Part shown: positions 43,266-53,842 of the stretch, in pieces
Layout: every line of letters begins with the position of its first letter
Numbering within the stretch: position 1 is the first letter of the stretch
Assembly: GCA_021464245.1 (NCBI GenBank)
Contig: JADCRB010000030.1
Location: 1,329,376-1,393,375, forward strand
Source of the DNA: Carallia brachiata
Taxonomy: Eukaryota; Streptophyta; Magnoliopsida; Malpighiales; Rhizophoraceae
Direction of reading: 5' to 3'
DNA length: 64,000 nt
Translations under genes and position numbers: made by a program
Notes under the pieces: generated by a model
The model's input: the letters and a program-made list of their open reading frames with translations, nothing else
Databases searched by the model: none
Told to the model about the DNA's origin: nothing

Positions 43266-46185
43266 AAATCAGTGCCATTTTACTGTAAAGGATTAAAGGA
43301 GGTGGTAGAATTAAATTACACAACCGTTTTTTAAACTAAAAAATTTAGTGCTTATTTGAACTAATCCAAGTAGTTTATATCTAACTTAGTCCTTGGATTT
43401 GTTTTTTTTTGGTACATATAGTCCTTAGATTAGTAATAATATAGGAACTAAGTAAACTTAGAGATGTATTTTTGGATGTAAGGAATTTACATTACCATCC
43501 CATAAATAAAATATGATCAATAATGACTCAATTTTTTGGTTAATAATGGCTAATGAGTTTAATATATTAATGAAATAAGATTGTGTTATTATAAGTAGTG
43601 GAACTTTATTAAGTATAATTTTTTTCGGTATGTGATAAATTGCGCCTCTAAATTGAATTTAATTTGGTAATGTTATGATCAAATTGAGTAAATAGACTTG
43701 AAAATGCTTCTTGACTTTAATGCATTCCAAGTCCAACCAAAATGTGCCTCAACCGTGCAAGGAAGAACCCTTTGGACGTGGAGGGCACCAGAGAGGGCCC
43801 TTGTTCGCTAATTGTGTTTTCACTCCAGGCACTGCTACGGTAAAATTTTGCTAAAAAATAACAACGTATTTATTTTTTATAATAATGATTTAATTTTTTT
43901 ATAACTCAAAAATATTTTCATATATTTTATTTTTTATTATCAAAAATATAACAGCGGTTACAAAACTTAAAATACTGTTGTATTTAAGTAAAATTCTCAA
44001 ATAATTTTTCGCCAATACTGTACCATTTTCCTTTTAGTTTTGAGAGCGTTCTATTTAATTTTCTGGACCCATGCCTTGTCGCAAAACCACGTCAGCTGCT
44101 TATGGATTGGGTTTTTGTTGCAGCCTTGAATATAGTTGCATCTCCAGTCCGTAAAATTAGTCAGAGATATTTTGACAAAAAAAAAAATATTTAGAGATAC
44201 TCAATAGTTAAAATTTAAATTTTTATATCAAAAAATTTAAGTTTTAATTTTAGAATAAAAGGATGTGAGATTTATGCATTCAAATAAAATTACCTCGTTG
44301 TGTAGCTAATAGTCCAGTAAATCTCTTAAACAAACCAAAAAACAAACCAAAAAGAAAATGATGTATATTTTTTTTACATAAAGCTTTATAATTGTAAAAT
44401 TTAATGGTTACAAGTGGCTACAGCATACGACATAATAGATGAAATATACTCTAGTTTTCAGTATTTATAAAAAAAAGTACATGACATGTCAAAGAGAAAT
44501 ATATGATTTGTGTAAACAGACAAAATATATGCTAAGATAAAAGAATTATAAGAAAATTATATACAATGTTAAAGAGAATTATAGGAATTGTATGAATAGT
44601 TATTAAAAATTAAAATTTTTTAATTTAAAAAATATATGACTGTTCAGGTAAATTGTATACTCCTCTTTGATATGTCGTATATTTTTATTATAAGTATAAA
44701 AATATAATCATATATTTTATTTATTATATTATATATTGTAATTACTAACATTTGTAGTTAATTAATGATCCTCTTTTTTTATTATTTAGGTATAATATAG
44801 ATAGAAATTACATATGACATCTATCTACATCATATTGTCACCATAATATAATGTAGATTTGAGTCTAAAAAGTGTGAAATTAATGGTATTCGTGTAATGA
44901 AAGGTCTTGAAAATTGACCTGAAAGGACGTCCATTAATGAATCAAGTAGCTCCAAGCTTCTCGCTGTCTTCGTCAATCAGACCCCACCTTTGGAGACTCC
45001 GTATTGGAAACACAATTGGGCCTCGCAAGTTGGCTTAAAGTTGACATTTTCCCTGCGATAGCCTGCAGCGGCCCGTCCCATAAAGTTGCCAACTTGTGGT
45101 GAGCTAACGGACGAATGGGACCACCCATGGCGTGGTCTAGTTAGTCGGTAGCGCTTGTTTTTAGATGAACGATCCTAATTTTGAGTATTGTCAAGTGAAA
45201 AACTTGAGATCAAGAACTATCTCCGTGGCTAAACTTAAATTTTTTAGTATGAATTTTATTGTAATTATTTAAACTATTTGTATTACTAGACTCGAAAGTC
45301 TAATACTCTTTAACGGGATTATCAAGGTACTCTTTTTACTTTCTCATTTTGTATAACAAAGGGACGAATGGTGAATATAAGATTTTAATTACAAGTTAGC
45401 GGAAGTCTTTTGATACGTATATAATTATAAATACCGTAAGAGTCCTCTCCGTTTCTAAAATATTTCAGTTCAAAATTTTTAAATATGTCTTGAAAGTAAA
45501 GATGAAAATAAGAAATTTATACCTGGGACACTGAACTAGAAATCAAAAGCAAAGAATATGACAGAAGTGTTACATTGTGTAATATGACAGAAGTGTTACA
45601 TTGTGTTTAGTTAGGAGATATTGTAGTTTTGTTTAGCTGTATTATTCGAGATAGGGTAGGAATGTGACCTCTCATAAGATTTTTTGTTTAATTTTGTTAG
45701 ATATCCTTTTTAACTAGGGTTGTTAAGAATAAAATAAGTAATGCTGTGTAAAAAAAATAGAAACTCTTAAAGAGTTATTTTTAGTTACATTTTAACAAAA
45801 AAATTGGTTCAATCACCTATAGTCATCTACCTTTATACTTACAGAAATTTTAACAATGTGATGAGCTCTTTTTTTTTTTTTTTTTTTGGGGAATAAGAAC
45901 GATGTGATGTAACTCTTGAACTGTAGAACCAACAAGATACATACCCCCTACCATCAAATACAAATAATTTTAAGTATGATAATCTTGGGTTGACCAAAAT
46001 GAACCAAATTACCACAATAGTGTACATTGATGATTATAGGCATTCGATCGCGCAAAGCATATAATCGATCGATTCGAGTACACATCCCATCAGATTTTCT
46101 TTTTGGTAGTACATATCCCATCATATTTAGTGATCACCAGGAGTGTACTTTGTTAATAGAATGGGAGTATTATCTAGAATCTTCA
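43266..46185 (+). repeat. Non-coding tandem repeat, copy 2
   Basis: Same landmarks as copy 1 at about 43704, 43749, 44098, 44948 and 45999. It is about 0.8 kb longer, because of about 200 extra bases at 43835-44040 and about 400 extra AT-rich bases at 44370-44775. A 24-base direct repeat with GACAGAAGTGTTACATTGTG occurs twice near 45557-45604. Confidence 0.8.
44190..44335 (+). repeat. Dispersed SINE-like repeat, copy b
   Basis: Paralogue of the copy at 41856, carried within copy 2 of the tandem repeat. It shares TTAAATTTTTATATCAAAAA and AAGGATGTGA. Confidence 0.4.
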
Positions 46186-48065
46186 GTCAGTGTCATTTTA
46201 CAATAGAGAATTAAAAGAGATGAAAATTAGATTACACGGCCGCTTGTAAATTCAAAAATTTGGTGTTTATTTGAACTAATCCAAGTAGTTTATATCTAAT
46301 TTAGTCCTTAGAATTGTTTTTTTTTTTTGGTACATATAGTCCTTAGATTCGTAATAACATAGTAACTAAGTCAACTTAGAGATGTATTTTCGGATGTAAG
46401 GAACTCACATTATCATCCCATAAATAAAATATGATCAATAATGACTCCTTTTTTTGGTTAATAATGACTAAAGAGTTTAATAATATTAATGAAATAAGAT
46501 TGTGTTATCATAAGTAATGGAACTTTATTAATTATAATTTTTTTTTAGTATGTGATAAATTGCGCCTCTAAATTGAGTTTAATTTCGTAATGTTATGATC
46601 AAATTGAATAAGTAGACTTGAAAATGCTTCTTGACTTTTAATGCATTATTGCATTTCAAGTCCAACTAAAATTGCCTCGACAGTGCAAGGAAGAGCCCAC
46701 TGGAGGTGGAGGGCCCCAAAGTGGTTTTTTTTTTTTTTTTTAAGACCTCAGGGTAGAAAGCTGACTAATCTAAATCAATTCGGGTAGAACTACGTTAGTA
46801 ACAAAGATTTTTTAAGAGATATTTAATACGGCTGTATTCTCAGATCTCAAAATTAAGACCTCTAATTAAACGATAACGAATCTCTATTATTTAAGCCTCT
46901 ACCTTGCTCCAAAATCACGTTCGTTCAATCACTCAAATTTTTCATAAAGTGATTGCTTAGTAACCTTAAAGTACGATTTAGGCTGTTCCCCTCTCGACTT
47001 TGAATCTTAGCACTCCAAAAGTCTGTCTGTAAAAATATCTAGTCTTTGTGTTCCAAGTTTCTCCAGTTAATTTTCCTATCCCCGTGTCTAAAGCTTGATT
47101 TACGGTGAAGACTTGTGAACATCCGAATATTTTCTACCCCATCGCTAGCTCCAAGCTTCTTGCTTCCACTCGAGGGGTCTTCGTCAATCATACTCGATAT
47201 TTGAAGACTCTGAATTTAAGACCCAATTGAGCATATTGCTGAAATTTGAGACCCCATGCCAAAAAGTTGCCAACTTGTCGTGTGCGAAAGGCCAATTACA
47301 AGTCAGCGGAAAATCTTTTGATTCATGCATGTACAAATGTACAATTACAAATACTGTTAAGGGTATTATCTGTCCTATAATGTCTCAATACGAAAATTTT
47401 TGAGGCAAAAAATAGATGGGTATAAAATTTGGATACAAAATTTAGATATAAAATAATAATATGAATTTATTATTTAAATTTTAATTATTAATTGAATAGT
47501 GAGTTTGATATAACTAACGATACAAATTTAAATAATAAATTTGTATTATTATTTTGTGTCTAATTTTTATTTTTATGTAATGAGACTCAATTTTTAAGTA
47601 CATCTAAAACATAAGAGATGTACAACTATTGCTCAATGAGCTATCTTCTTCAGGAGTTTAGTTGGGTAATTCTTTTAATTAGAGATATTATGAATAATTT
47701 GTAATACTGTTAAAAAAATAGTAAAATCTTTAAGAGTTATTTTGTAATACATCTTACTAAAGAAATTGGATAATAAGCACCCATACTCATCTACTTTTGT
47801 TTTTTTTTTTTTCAAAAAAAAGTTAATGACTAAACGGTTAAAAACTATAAAAAAAACAAACAAACTCATCTACCTTTCTACCTACGGAATTTTAGAGAAT
47901 TAGATGCACTCTTGTACCAATAAGATGCATACACTCTACCATCAAATACAAGTTTTATTTTATTTATGATAATCTGGGGCGACCAAAATGAAACAAATTG
48001 CCAAAATAGCGTACATTGATCGCTTAAAGCATATATTCGATCGAATTGAGTACATATCCGATCAT
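46186..48065 (+). repeat. Non-coding tandem repeat, copy 3 (decayed)
   Basis: Keeps landmarks at about 46626, 46683, 47148 and 47978, but its middle is replaced by a poly(T)-headed insertion (46724-46895) and it is shortened. Similarity ends near 48065. It is the most diverged copy. Confidence 0.75.
46724..46895 (-). mobile_element. Retroposon (SINE-like) inserted in minus orientation
   Basis: The insert begins on the plus strand with 17-19 T, which would be the poly(A) tail of a minus-strand retroposon. About 150 non-repetitive bases follow that copies 1 and 2 lack. On the minus strand a GTTTAATTAGAGGTCTTAA region could be a decayed internal promoter. No target duplication could be fixed. 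Confidence 0.4.
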
Positions 48066-49554
48066 TTAAAACTTTTTAGGTATACAGATTGATGTCCTTT
48101 TTAGCTGGTCATCAACTAATTGTCTAATAATTAAATGGATTAATTAATTAATTAATTCAACATTCAATACTCACTCAAATTCACAAAAATAAATAAATAT
48201 TTTAAATTGTTGAGAATAAATCCATTAAACCCTCATCTATACTAATTATTTAGTAGAGTAATTATTTGTGATAATAACACACACAGATCTCAAAGACACC
48301 AAAATTGACGTGGTTTGACTTATAGTCTATGTCTATCATAAGAAAATCAGAATATTTCATTATGAAATATCAAGAGATTTATAAAATATACTCAATATAC
48401 TTTATTATCTAAACCATAATTACATATAAGATCGCTCAATGCTCTGTACCTCCTCTCGTAACACTTTGCATTTGTTTTGCTCTGGTTGCCAATTACAAAA
48501 GGCCAAAGGGGCCTTTTATAATGCCCAACCGATGGCATCAATTTAATGCACGCCATCATCCTCACATGGCTTGTATGCCATTTGCACGTGGCATCCTTTA
48601 ATGTGCAGGCAGCAACTTAAATGTTGCTCGTTTCAGAGCAACTCAAGCCGTTGAGATAAGGAATTAAAACCCTTATCTAAACGCGTTCTAAGGCCACTTC
48701 ACATTTTTTTTTTTAAATTACATCAACCAATGGAAGCAACGTACGCACAATGTGTGTCCTAGCGCACACTTATGTATATAAACCATCGTAATTTCAACAA
48801 ATGTTTAATATTATGATCACCTTTTGTTGACAAAAGCCTCTGGTGTGCCCATTGACAATATTATATTAAATATTATTTCATACTTTATTAAAAGTGCATG
48901 ATAAAACTTAAACGATGGCTGTTTTTACAAACACACATATCATTGCCAATTTTTTCTCCCCGTAATCTGGCAACTTTAGGTGAGGCGAAGTTTGGTTGTT
49001 TGGGGATGATGGTGGAAAAGTTGACATATAAGCCATCCTTACTACACTTTACATAACCAAACATGAGATTTCACCTCCTGCCACTCGTTCAAATATTTTT
49101 AAGGTGCTTGATCGTATTAAAAAATAATGTTAATTAACATGACCACTCAAAAATTTTTATGCGATCAAATGTGTACGTGTGCAAAGGCCAAGTTTGCTGC
49201 CATGAATCTTGAAGCTCAGAATGTTCTTAATTCATTTAACAATTGCAGTTGGCTTTTGTCATGATCACAAAAACTTCTTGTGTGTCCGTACATTTGTAGG
49301 TTTGATCAGGATGGAGACTTAAAACAAGCCGAGTTGCTTGTGTTAATAATCACGACCACCCAATAACAAGGAACTTATTAACTACAAATAATGAACGTCC
49401 CTTTCTTCTGCAGAAATCGCCATTTTGAACTTTGTCATTTTATTTATTTATTTATTTTTGGAGCCTACTTTATCAATTTAAGTGACGAATTTTAAGCCCT
49501 CAATAATTGAAGTTTCACCGACATACTACAAAATAATTGAAGTTTTCCATCATA

Positions 49555-49662
49555 TTACACAGACAACTGTTAATCGTTATGTCACCTGCCAAGTAAAACA
49601 TTGACCTAATTACACAGATAACTGTAAAACGTCATGTCCCATGCCAAGTTGAAAAATTGGCC
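49555..49662 (+). repeat. Small tandem duplication
   Basis: ATTACACAGACAACTGT..CGTTATGTC..TGCCAAGT is followed at once by a diverged second copy, ATTACACAGATAACTGT..CGTCATGTC..TGCCAAGT, with a period of about 55 bp. Confidence 0.75.
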
Positions 49663-50310
49663 GACATATTAGTTAGCATGGCAGCTATTTTAACAGAAAA
49701 AAAAAAAAGAAAAAAAAAAAAAAAAGGAGAACTTGAAGTGCTTTAAAGAGTTTAACGTGATATTTAAATGGTTGAATTTAGAATGATAAAAAAATAGATA
49801 ATTTATTAAATATTATTAGATGAAAATATTTTATAAATTTGATGCCACTTAATCAAAATTATATTGTGCCGTTCTTTTGACATTCGGCAAACACATTTTT
49901 ATTTTCTTTTTTTTTTTTTCCATTCCCCCCTTTTACCGTCCAGTATAGATTGCCCCTCGCTCTTTTATTCCTCCTTTGTCTCTTCCTCTTTTATCTTTGA
50001 GTTTTAATTAAAGGTGTTTGTTAATCTTACATATTTTTTTTATTTTAAGCGTACATCACTTATAATTTGTTTTATCACTTTATACAAAAGCATTTTAATA
50101 TCGTAGTGTTAAAGGATTTCTGTTTTGGTCAATCAGATTTAAAAGTAGAAACACATTTATTTGGATTATGCAAGGATATTCTTGCCATATATAACAATAA
50201 AGTGAAAATTTCAATCTTCTAAACAAAAGTCGTAATATCATATTTTGACATTCATTCTTAACCTCATCCTAACAATGAATAAAATCATATTATGATGTAT
50301 ATGTCTCTTA

Positions 50311-50437
50311 AGGAACAGCCTAGTGGTTAAAATTTTAATTTTTTTTTAAGTTTTGAATTCTAATTATAAAAAGGAGAGTGTAATATTTATAAAATTAGGA
50401 AGAACTAATTTTATTATACAACTCACAACTCAACGAC
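50311..50437 (+). repeat. Dispersed tRNA-like SINE remnant, copy c
   Basis: CAGCCTAGTGGTTAAAA resembles a tRNA A-box region, and GTTTTGAATTCTAAT is a decayed B-box (GGTTCGAATCC). The rest matches the copies at 41856, 44190 and 62262. Confidence 0.4.
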
Positions 50438-50454
50438 AAAAAAAGTATTATATT

Positions 50455-50985
50455 ATTATGTACATTCCCCTTGTTTAAACATGACATACATTTCCACGTT
50501 CTTACATATATTCTCATGAAACTAGAATATTTGTTAAAAAGTAGAATGTCTCGTATTGATAAAATATAAATATTTGAAGTGATTTATATTACTCTTATAC
50601 TTCTCCTATTGGCTTAAACTTCTATTAGGATTTGAGATCTAAATATTTTATTTGATATAATATCAAAGTTTAGTTTATTTTTTTATTTGCACTCAAATTT
50701 AACCTCTTGACAATGGGTTTAGTCCGTTTCAGTTCAGGTTTCTTGTATCACGTAATAATTAGGCCTAGCACATATTAAAAGAGCGTATTAAAGAATATAA
50801 TATTTCATATTAATAAAATATAAAAATCGGACATAATTTATAATATTTCTAAGCTTTCCTTGACTTAAACTTTTAGGAAGATTTAATGTTCAAAGACTTT
50901 ATTTGACATGTACATTCCCCCTTTTCAAACATGATATATATTTCCACATTCTATATAAATTCTTATGAAACTTTAATATTGAACC
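50455..50985 (+). repeat. Rearranged direct repeat
   Basis: TGTACATTCCCC..AAACATGA-ATA-ATTTCCAC occurs at about 50459 and 50909. A second segment (ATTGATAAAATATAAA..CTTAAACTT..TTATTTGA) occurs at about 50555 and 50810. The segment order differs between the two copies. Confidence 0.6.
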
Positions 50986-51596
50986 TAATTTTGCGCCTCT
51001 TTAATTCATTTTTAACACTTATAGGTCTAACAATTGCATACTGAATGAAAGAAAGTCATATCAACTTCAAATGTAAGTAAAAATAAAAAATTTAATTAAG
51101 ACCCAAAAGTCGTAAAACAAAAGTGAATAAATATAAGTAAAGAAACCATATCGTTATGTTATACTAAAACAAAAGTGAATCAAAAAAAATGGAAGCATAA
51201 CTTAGTATACTTCATCAAGTTTTGAAATAATATAAATTTTTCGATAATTAAATTAAGAAATATTTAAAAAATAAATTTTTAAATATTATTTAATAAAATT
51301 ATATTATTATTTTAATATTTCTTAAACTAAACTAGTAATGCTCAATATAATAAGCACCCGAATGCATTATCTAGAAATCTTAATTCACTGAAACAATTAG
51401 GCACAAGTCAACTTGTGCTGAGATGGCCGGTTAATTAATAGTATTAAATCAAAAAAATAAGGAAAAAGGTCAAAGCTAATAAATGAGTGCTAATAGTGAT
51501 TATCCAGATCAAAGTAGAACTATGCATAGGTATACGTGTACACTTTACAAACAGATACGGTAACAACAATGCGCTCGTCTCTTACAGTGAAGTGCT

Positions 51597-51604
51597 TATA
51601 AATA
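51597..51604 (+). promoter_or_regulatory. TATA box of UGT-E
   Basis: TATAAATA lies 77 nt before the ATG at 51681. That spacing puts the expected transcription start near 51630 and leaves a leader of about 50 nt. Confidence 0.65.
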
Positions 51605-51680
51605 TCCTCGCAAAAAGCTTCAGAATATCTCAATTCAAAGCCAAGCCTAAACTGAAAAAAAAACTCCTTTTCTTGTGAGG

Positions 51681-53144
51681 ATGCCGATGCCAGTGCCATC
51701 AACAAAACCCCATGCAGCCCTGGTGGCTAGCCCTGGAATGGGCCACCTGATCCCTGTCATAGAGCTTGGCAAGCGCCTGGTCACTAGCCATGGCTTCAAC
51801 GTAACCATCTTTGTTGTCACAACCAATACCTTGCCCTTACCATCCAAAATTCTCAAGGAATCACCTTGCCCAAATCTACTGAATATTGTCCCTTTACCAC
51901 CAGTTGACATCTCCAACCTCATCACCCCCACTACCTTGATCTTAACACAACTTGCCATGATGATGCGTGAGGCTTTGCCGAGTTTGCGGTCTCAATTACA
52001 AGCCATGGCGTCCCCTCCAACTGCTCTTGTTGTTGACTTATTTGGAACCGAAGCCCTGGCCATTGCCGATGAGCTCAACATGCTGAAGTACGTGTTTATC
52101 ACGTCCACTGCATGGTTTCTTGCACTCACCGTGCACCTCCCCACACTTAATGATAGAATTGTAGTGGATGAGCATGTTAAGGGCCAAAAACCACTGTTAA
52201 TTCCAGGCTGCAAGTCCCTTTCATTTGAGGATAGTTTTGAACCGATTCTGAACCGGCATGATCAGATTTATTTGGAGTACGTCCGGATGGGGCTTGAGAT
52301 TCCGACGGCTGATGGTATTTTGGTGAACACGTGGCAGGATCTCGAGCCCTCAACCCTTCAGGCGCTTGGAGATAAGAAGATGTTGGGCCGGGCTACTCGG
52401 TGCCCGGTCTATCCGGTTGGACCACTGGTCCGACCAGTGAAATCCAGGCTGAGTTGTGATGCGTTGGCTTGGCTCGACATGCAACCCAGTGAGTCTGTAA
52501 TATATGTCTCATTTGGGAGCGGTGGGGCCCTGTCTGCTGAGCAAACGCTGGAGCTAGCCTGGGGATTGGAATTAAGTGAACAGAGATTTATTTGGGTGGT
52601 ACGGCCACCCATAGAGAACGATGCATCAGCATCCTTGTTTGGGAAAGGCCCAAAATGTGATGATGGCACCCCAGATTTTCTTCCCCATGGGTTCTTGACT
52701 CGGACCCATAATAAGGGAATGCTGGTCCTACAATGGGCCCCCCAAACAGAGATCTTGGCCCATCCATCGGTAGGTGGGTTCTTATCACACTGCGGGTGGA
52801 ATTCAACCGTGGAGAGTTTAATCAACGGGGTGCCGATGATTGCGTGGCCTCTGTATGCAGAGCAGCGAATGAATGCTGCAATGCTGACGGAGGATATTGG
52901 GGTCGCGGTACGATCCAAGGCGATGCCCCCGGAGGAATTGGTGGGTCGGGAGGAGATAGAGACAATGATCAGAAAAATCATGTTGGATGAAGGAAACGCT
53001 ATAAGGGCTAAGGCCAAGAGCCTGAAGTCAAGTGCCGAGAAAGCTATCAACAATGGTGGCACCTCCTACAATTCGCTTTCTTGTGTGGCAAGCGAGTGTG
53101 AAACTAGATTGAGGTACCTGAGAACAAGGATTGATGGAGCCTGA
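51681..53144 (+). CDS. UGT-E: intact UDP-glycosyltransferase (UGT72 family)
   Basis: Single-exon frame of 487 residues from the ATG at 51681, preferred over a non-ATG codon six bases upstream. The GT-B fold is complete. PGMGHLIP gives catalytic His22, VVDLFGTEA gives its partner Asp119, and FGSGGALS (278-285) is the donor loop. The 44-residue PSPG box runs from W352 to Q395, with HCGWNS at 370-375; the final Gln favours UDP-glucose. Overall it resembles UGT72 enzymes, which glucosylate monolignols and related phenolics and are often auto-annotated as hydroquinone or anthocyanidin 3-O-glucosyltransferases. The true acceptor cannot be read from sequence. Expected to be cytosolic; no signal peptide. 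It is clearly diverged from the broken array genes and about 15 residues longer at the C-terminus. A TATA box lies upstream and AATAAA downstream, so it looks functional. Confidence 0.95.
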   Translation: MPMPVPSTKPHAALVASPGMGHLIPVIELGKRLVTSHGFNVTIFVVTTNTLPLPSKILKESPCPNLLNIVPLPPVDISNLITPTTLILTQLAMMMREALPSLRSQLQAMASPPTALVVDLFGTEALAIADELNMLKYVFITSTAWFLALTVHLPTLNDRIVVDEHVKGQKPLLIPGCKSLSFEDSFEPILNRHDQIYLEYVRMGLEIPTADGILVNTWQDLEPSTLQALGDKKMLGRATRCPVYPVGPLVRPVKSRLSCDALAWLDMQPSESVIYVSFGSGGALSAEQTLELAWGLELSEQRFIWVVRPPIENDASASLFGKGPKCDDGTPDFLPHGFLTRTHNKGMLVLQWAPQTEILAHPSVGGFLSHCGWNSTVESLINGVPMIAWPLYAEQRMNAAMLTEDIGVAVRSKAMPPEELVGREEIETMIRKIMLDEGNAIRAKAKSLKSSAEKAINNGGTSYNSLSCVASECETRLRYLRTRIDGA

Positions 53145-53215
53145 AATCCATCAGAAAGTATTAGTGCTCTTTGAGCTCCTTCATCGCTTCTGTTTGTACT
53201 GGCTGAATATTGGGA

Positions 53216-53221
53216 AATAAA
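53216..53221 (+). terminator. Poly(A) signal of UGT-E
   Basis: AATAAA lies 72 nt after the TGA stop. Confidence 0.6.
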
Positions 53222-53239
53222 ATATCATGTATGCTATCA

Positions 53240-53842
53240 CAGTATCAAATTATGTTGGTGGCTCTCCCTGTTGATTGACCAAGACGCATAACTAAAGACA
53301 TCGAAATAAATAGCAAAGTAATTCAATAATTTATATCCAGTTATGCAACAATAACACGAGAAACTTAATCTGCAGAGGGAAGCTGATACTTCAACCTCTT
53401 CCCCCTTTTGGTTCCTTCCGATTTTCTTTATACCATCTTGGGGATAATTGCAGGAGGGACCATGTAACCGGGGATTCCAGTTTCAAGATACTTGAGATGA
53501 TGATAAGTGGGGCTTGGCTTGCTAAAATAAAGAACATTAAGTTACGAGACACGGAAAAGAAAGCAAAGCTTCATTATATGGACTGGCGTTACACGTTGCA
53601 AAACCAAAATTATACAAAAGAATACATCCTGGGATTCACATTATTCAATAAGGAAGAAGAATTTCAAACATGTACAATGTGCCACGGGGAGGGAAATTGG
53701 GAGAGATGTGATCTTGTGAGAAAACAATTGACACTGCCATAAGGAAATGCTCTCCAAGTGTGACAGCAACAGGCAAAACACAAAGACCAATGACAAATAA
53801 ATGGATCAAACTATGAATAGAAAACAACCAACAAATGCATCA
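53240..53842. other. Convergent spacer between UGT-E and the quinone reductase
   Basis: The two genes converge here, so this holds both 3' ends. An 81-codon plus-strand frame (53497-53742) lies antisense to the expected 3' UTR of the minus-strand gene; it has no recognisable domain and I do not call it. Confidence 0.5.

Larger units (their letters stand above)
48066..51480. other. Intergenic with TE-like stretches
   Basis: The block 48270-48720 is less AT-rich and contains ACACCAAAATTGACGTGG, a phrase I associate with plant retrotransposons, but no coding domain or LTR pair is visible. Small local duplications at 49555-49662 and 50455-50985 are listed separately. No gene is supported. Confidence 0.4.

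Noticed and set aside
51675..51680. Start of UGT-E at a GTG two codons upstream
   Set aside because: Plant nuclear genes start at ATG, and the ATG at 51681 fits the TATA box position and family length.
53497..53742. 81-codon plus-strand frame between the convergent genes
   Set aside because: It lies in expected 3' UTR sequence, has no recognisable domain and no promoter.
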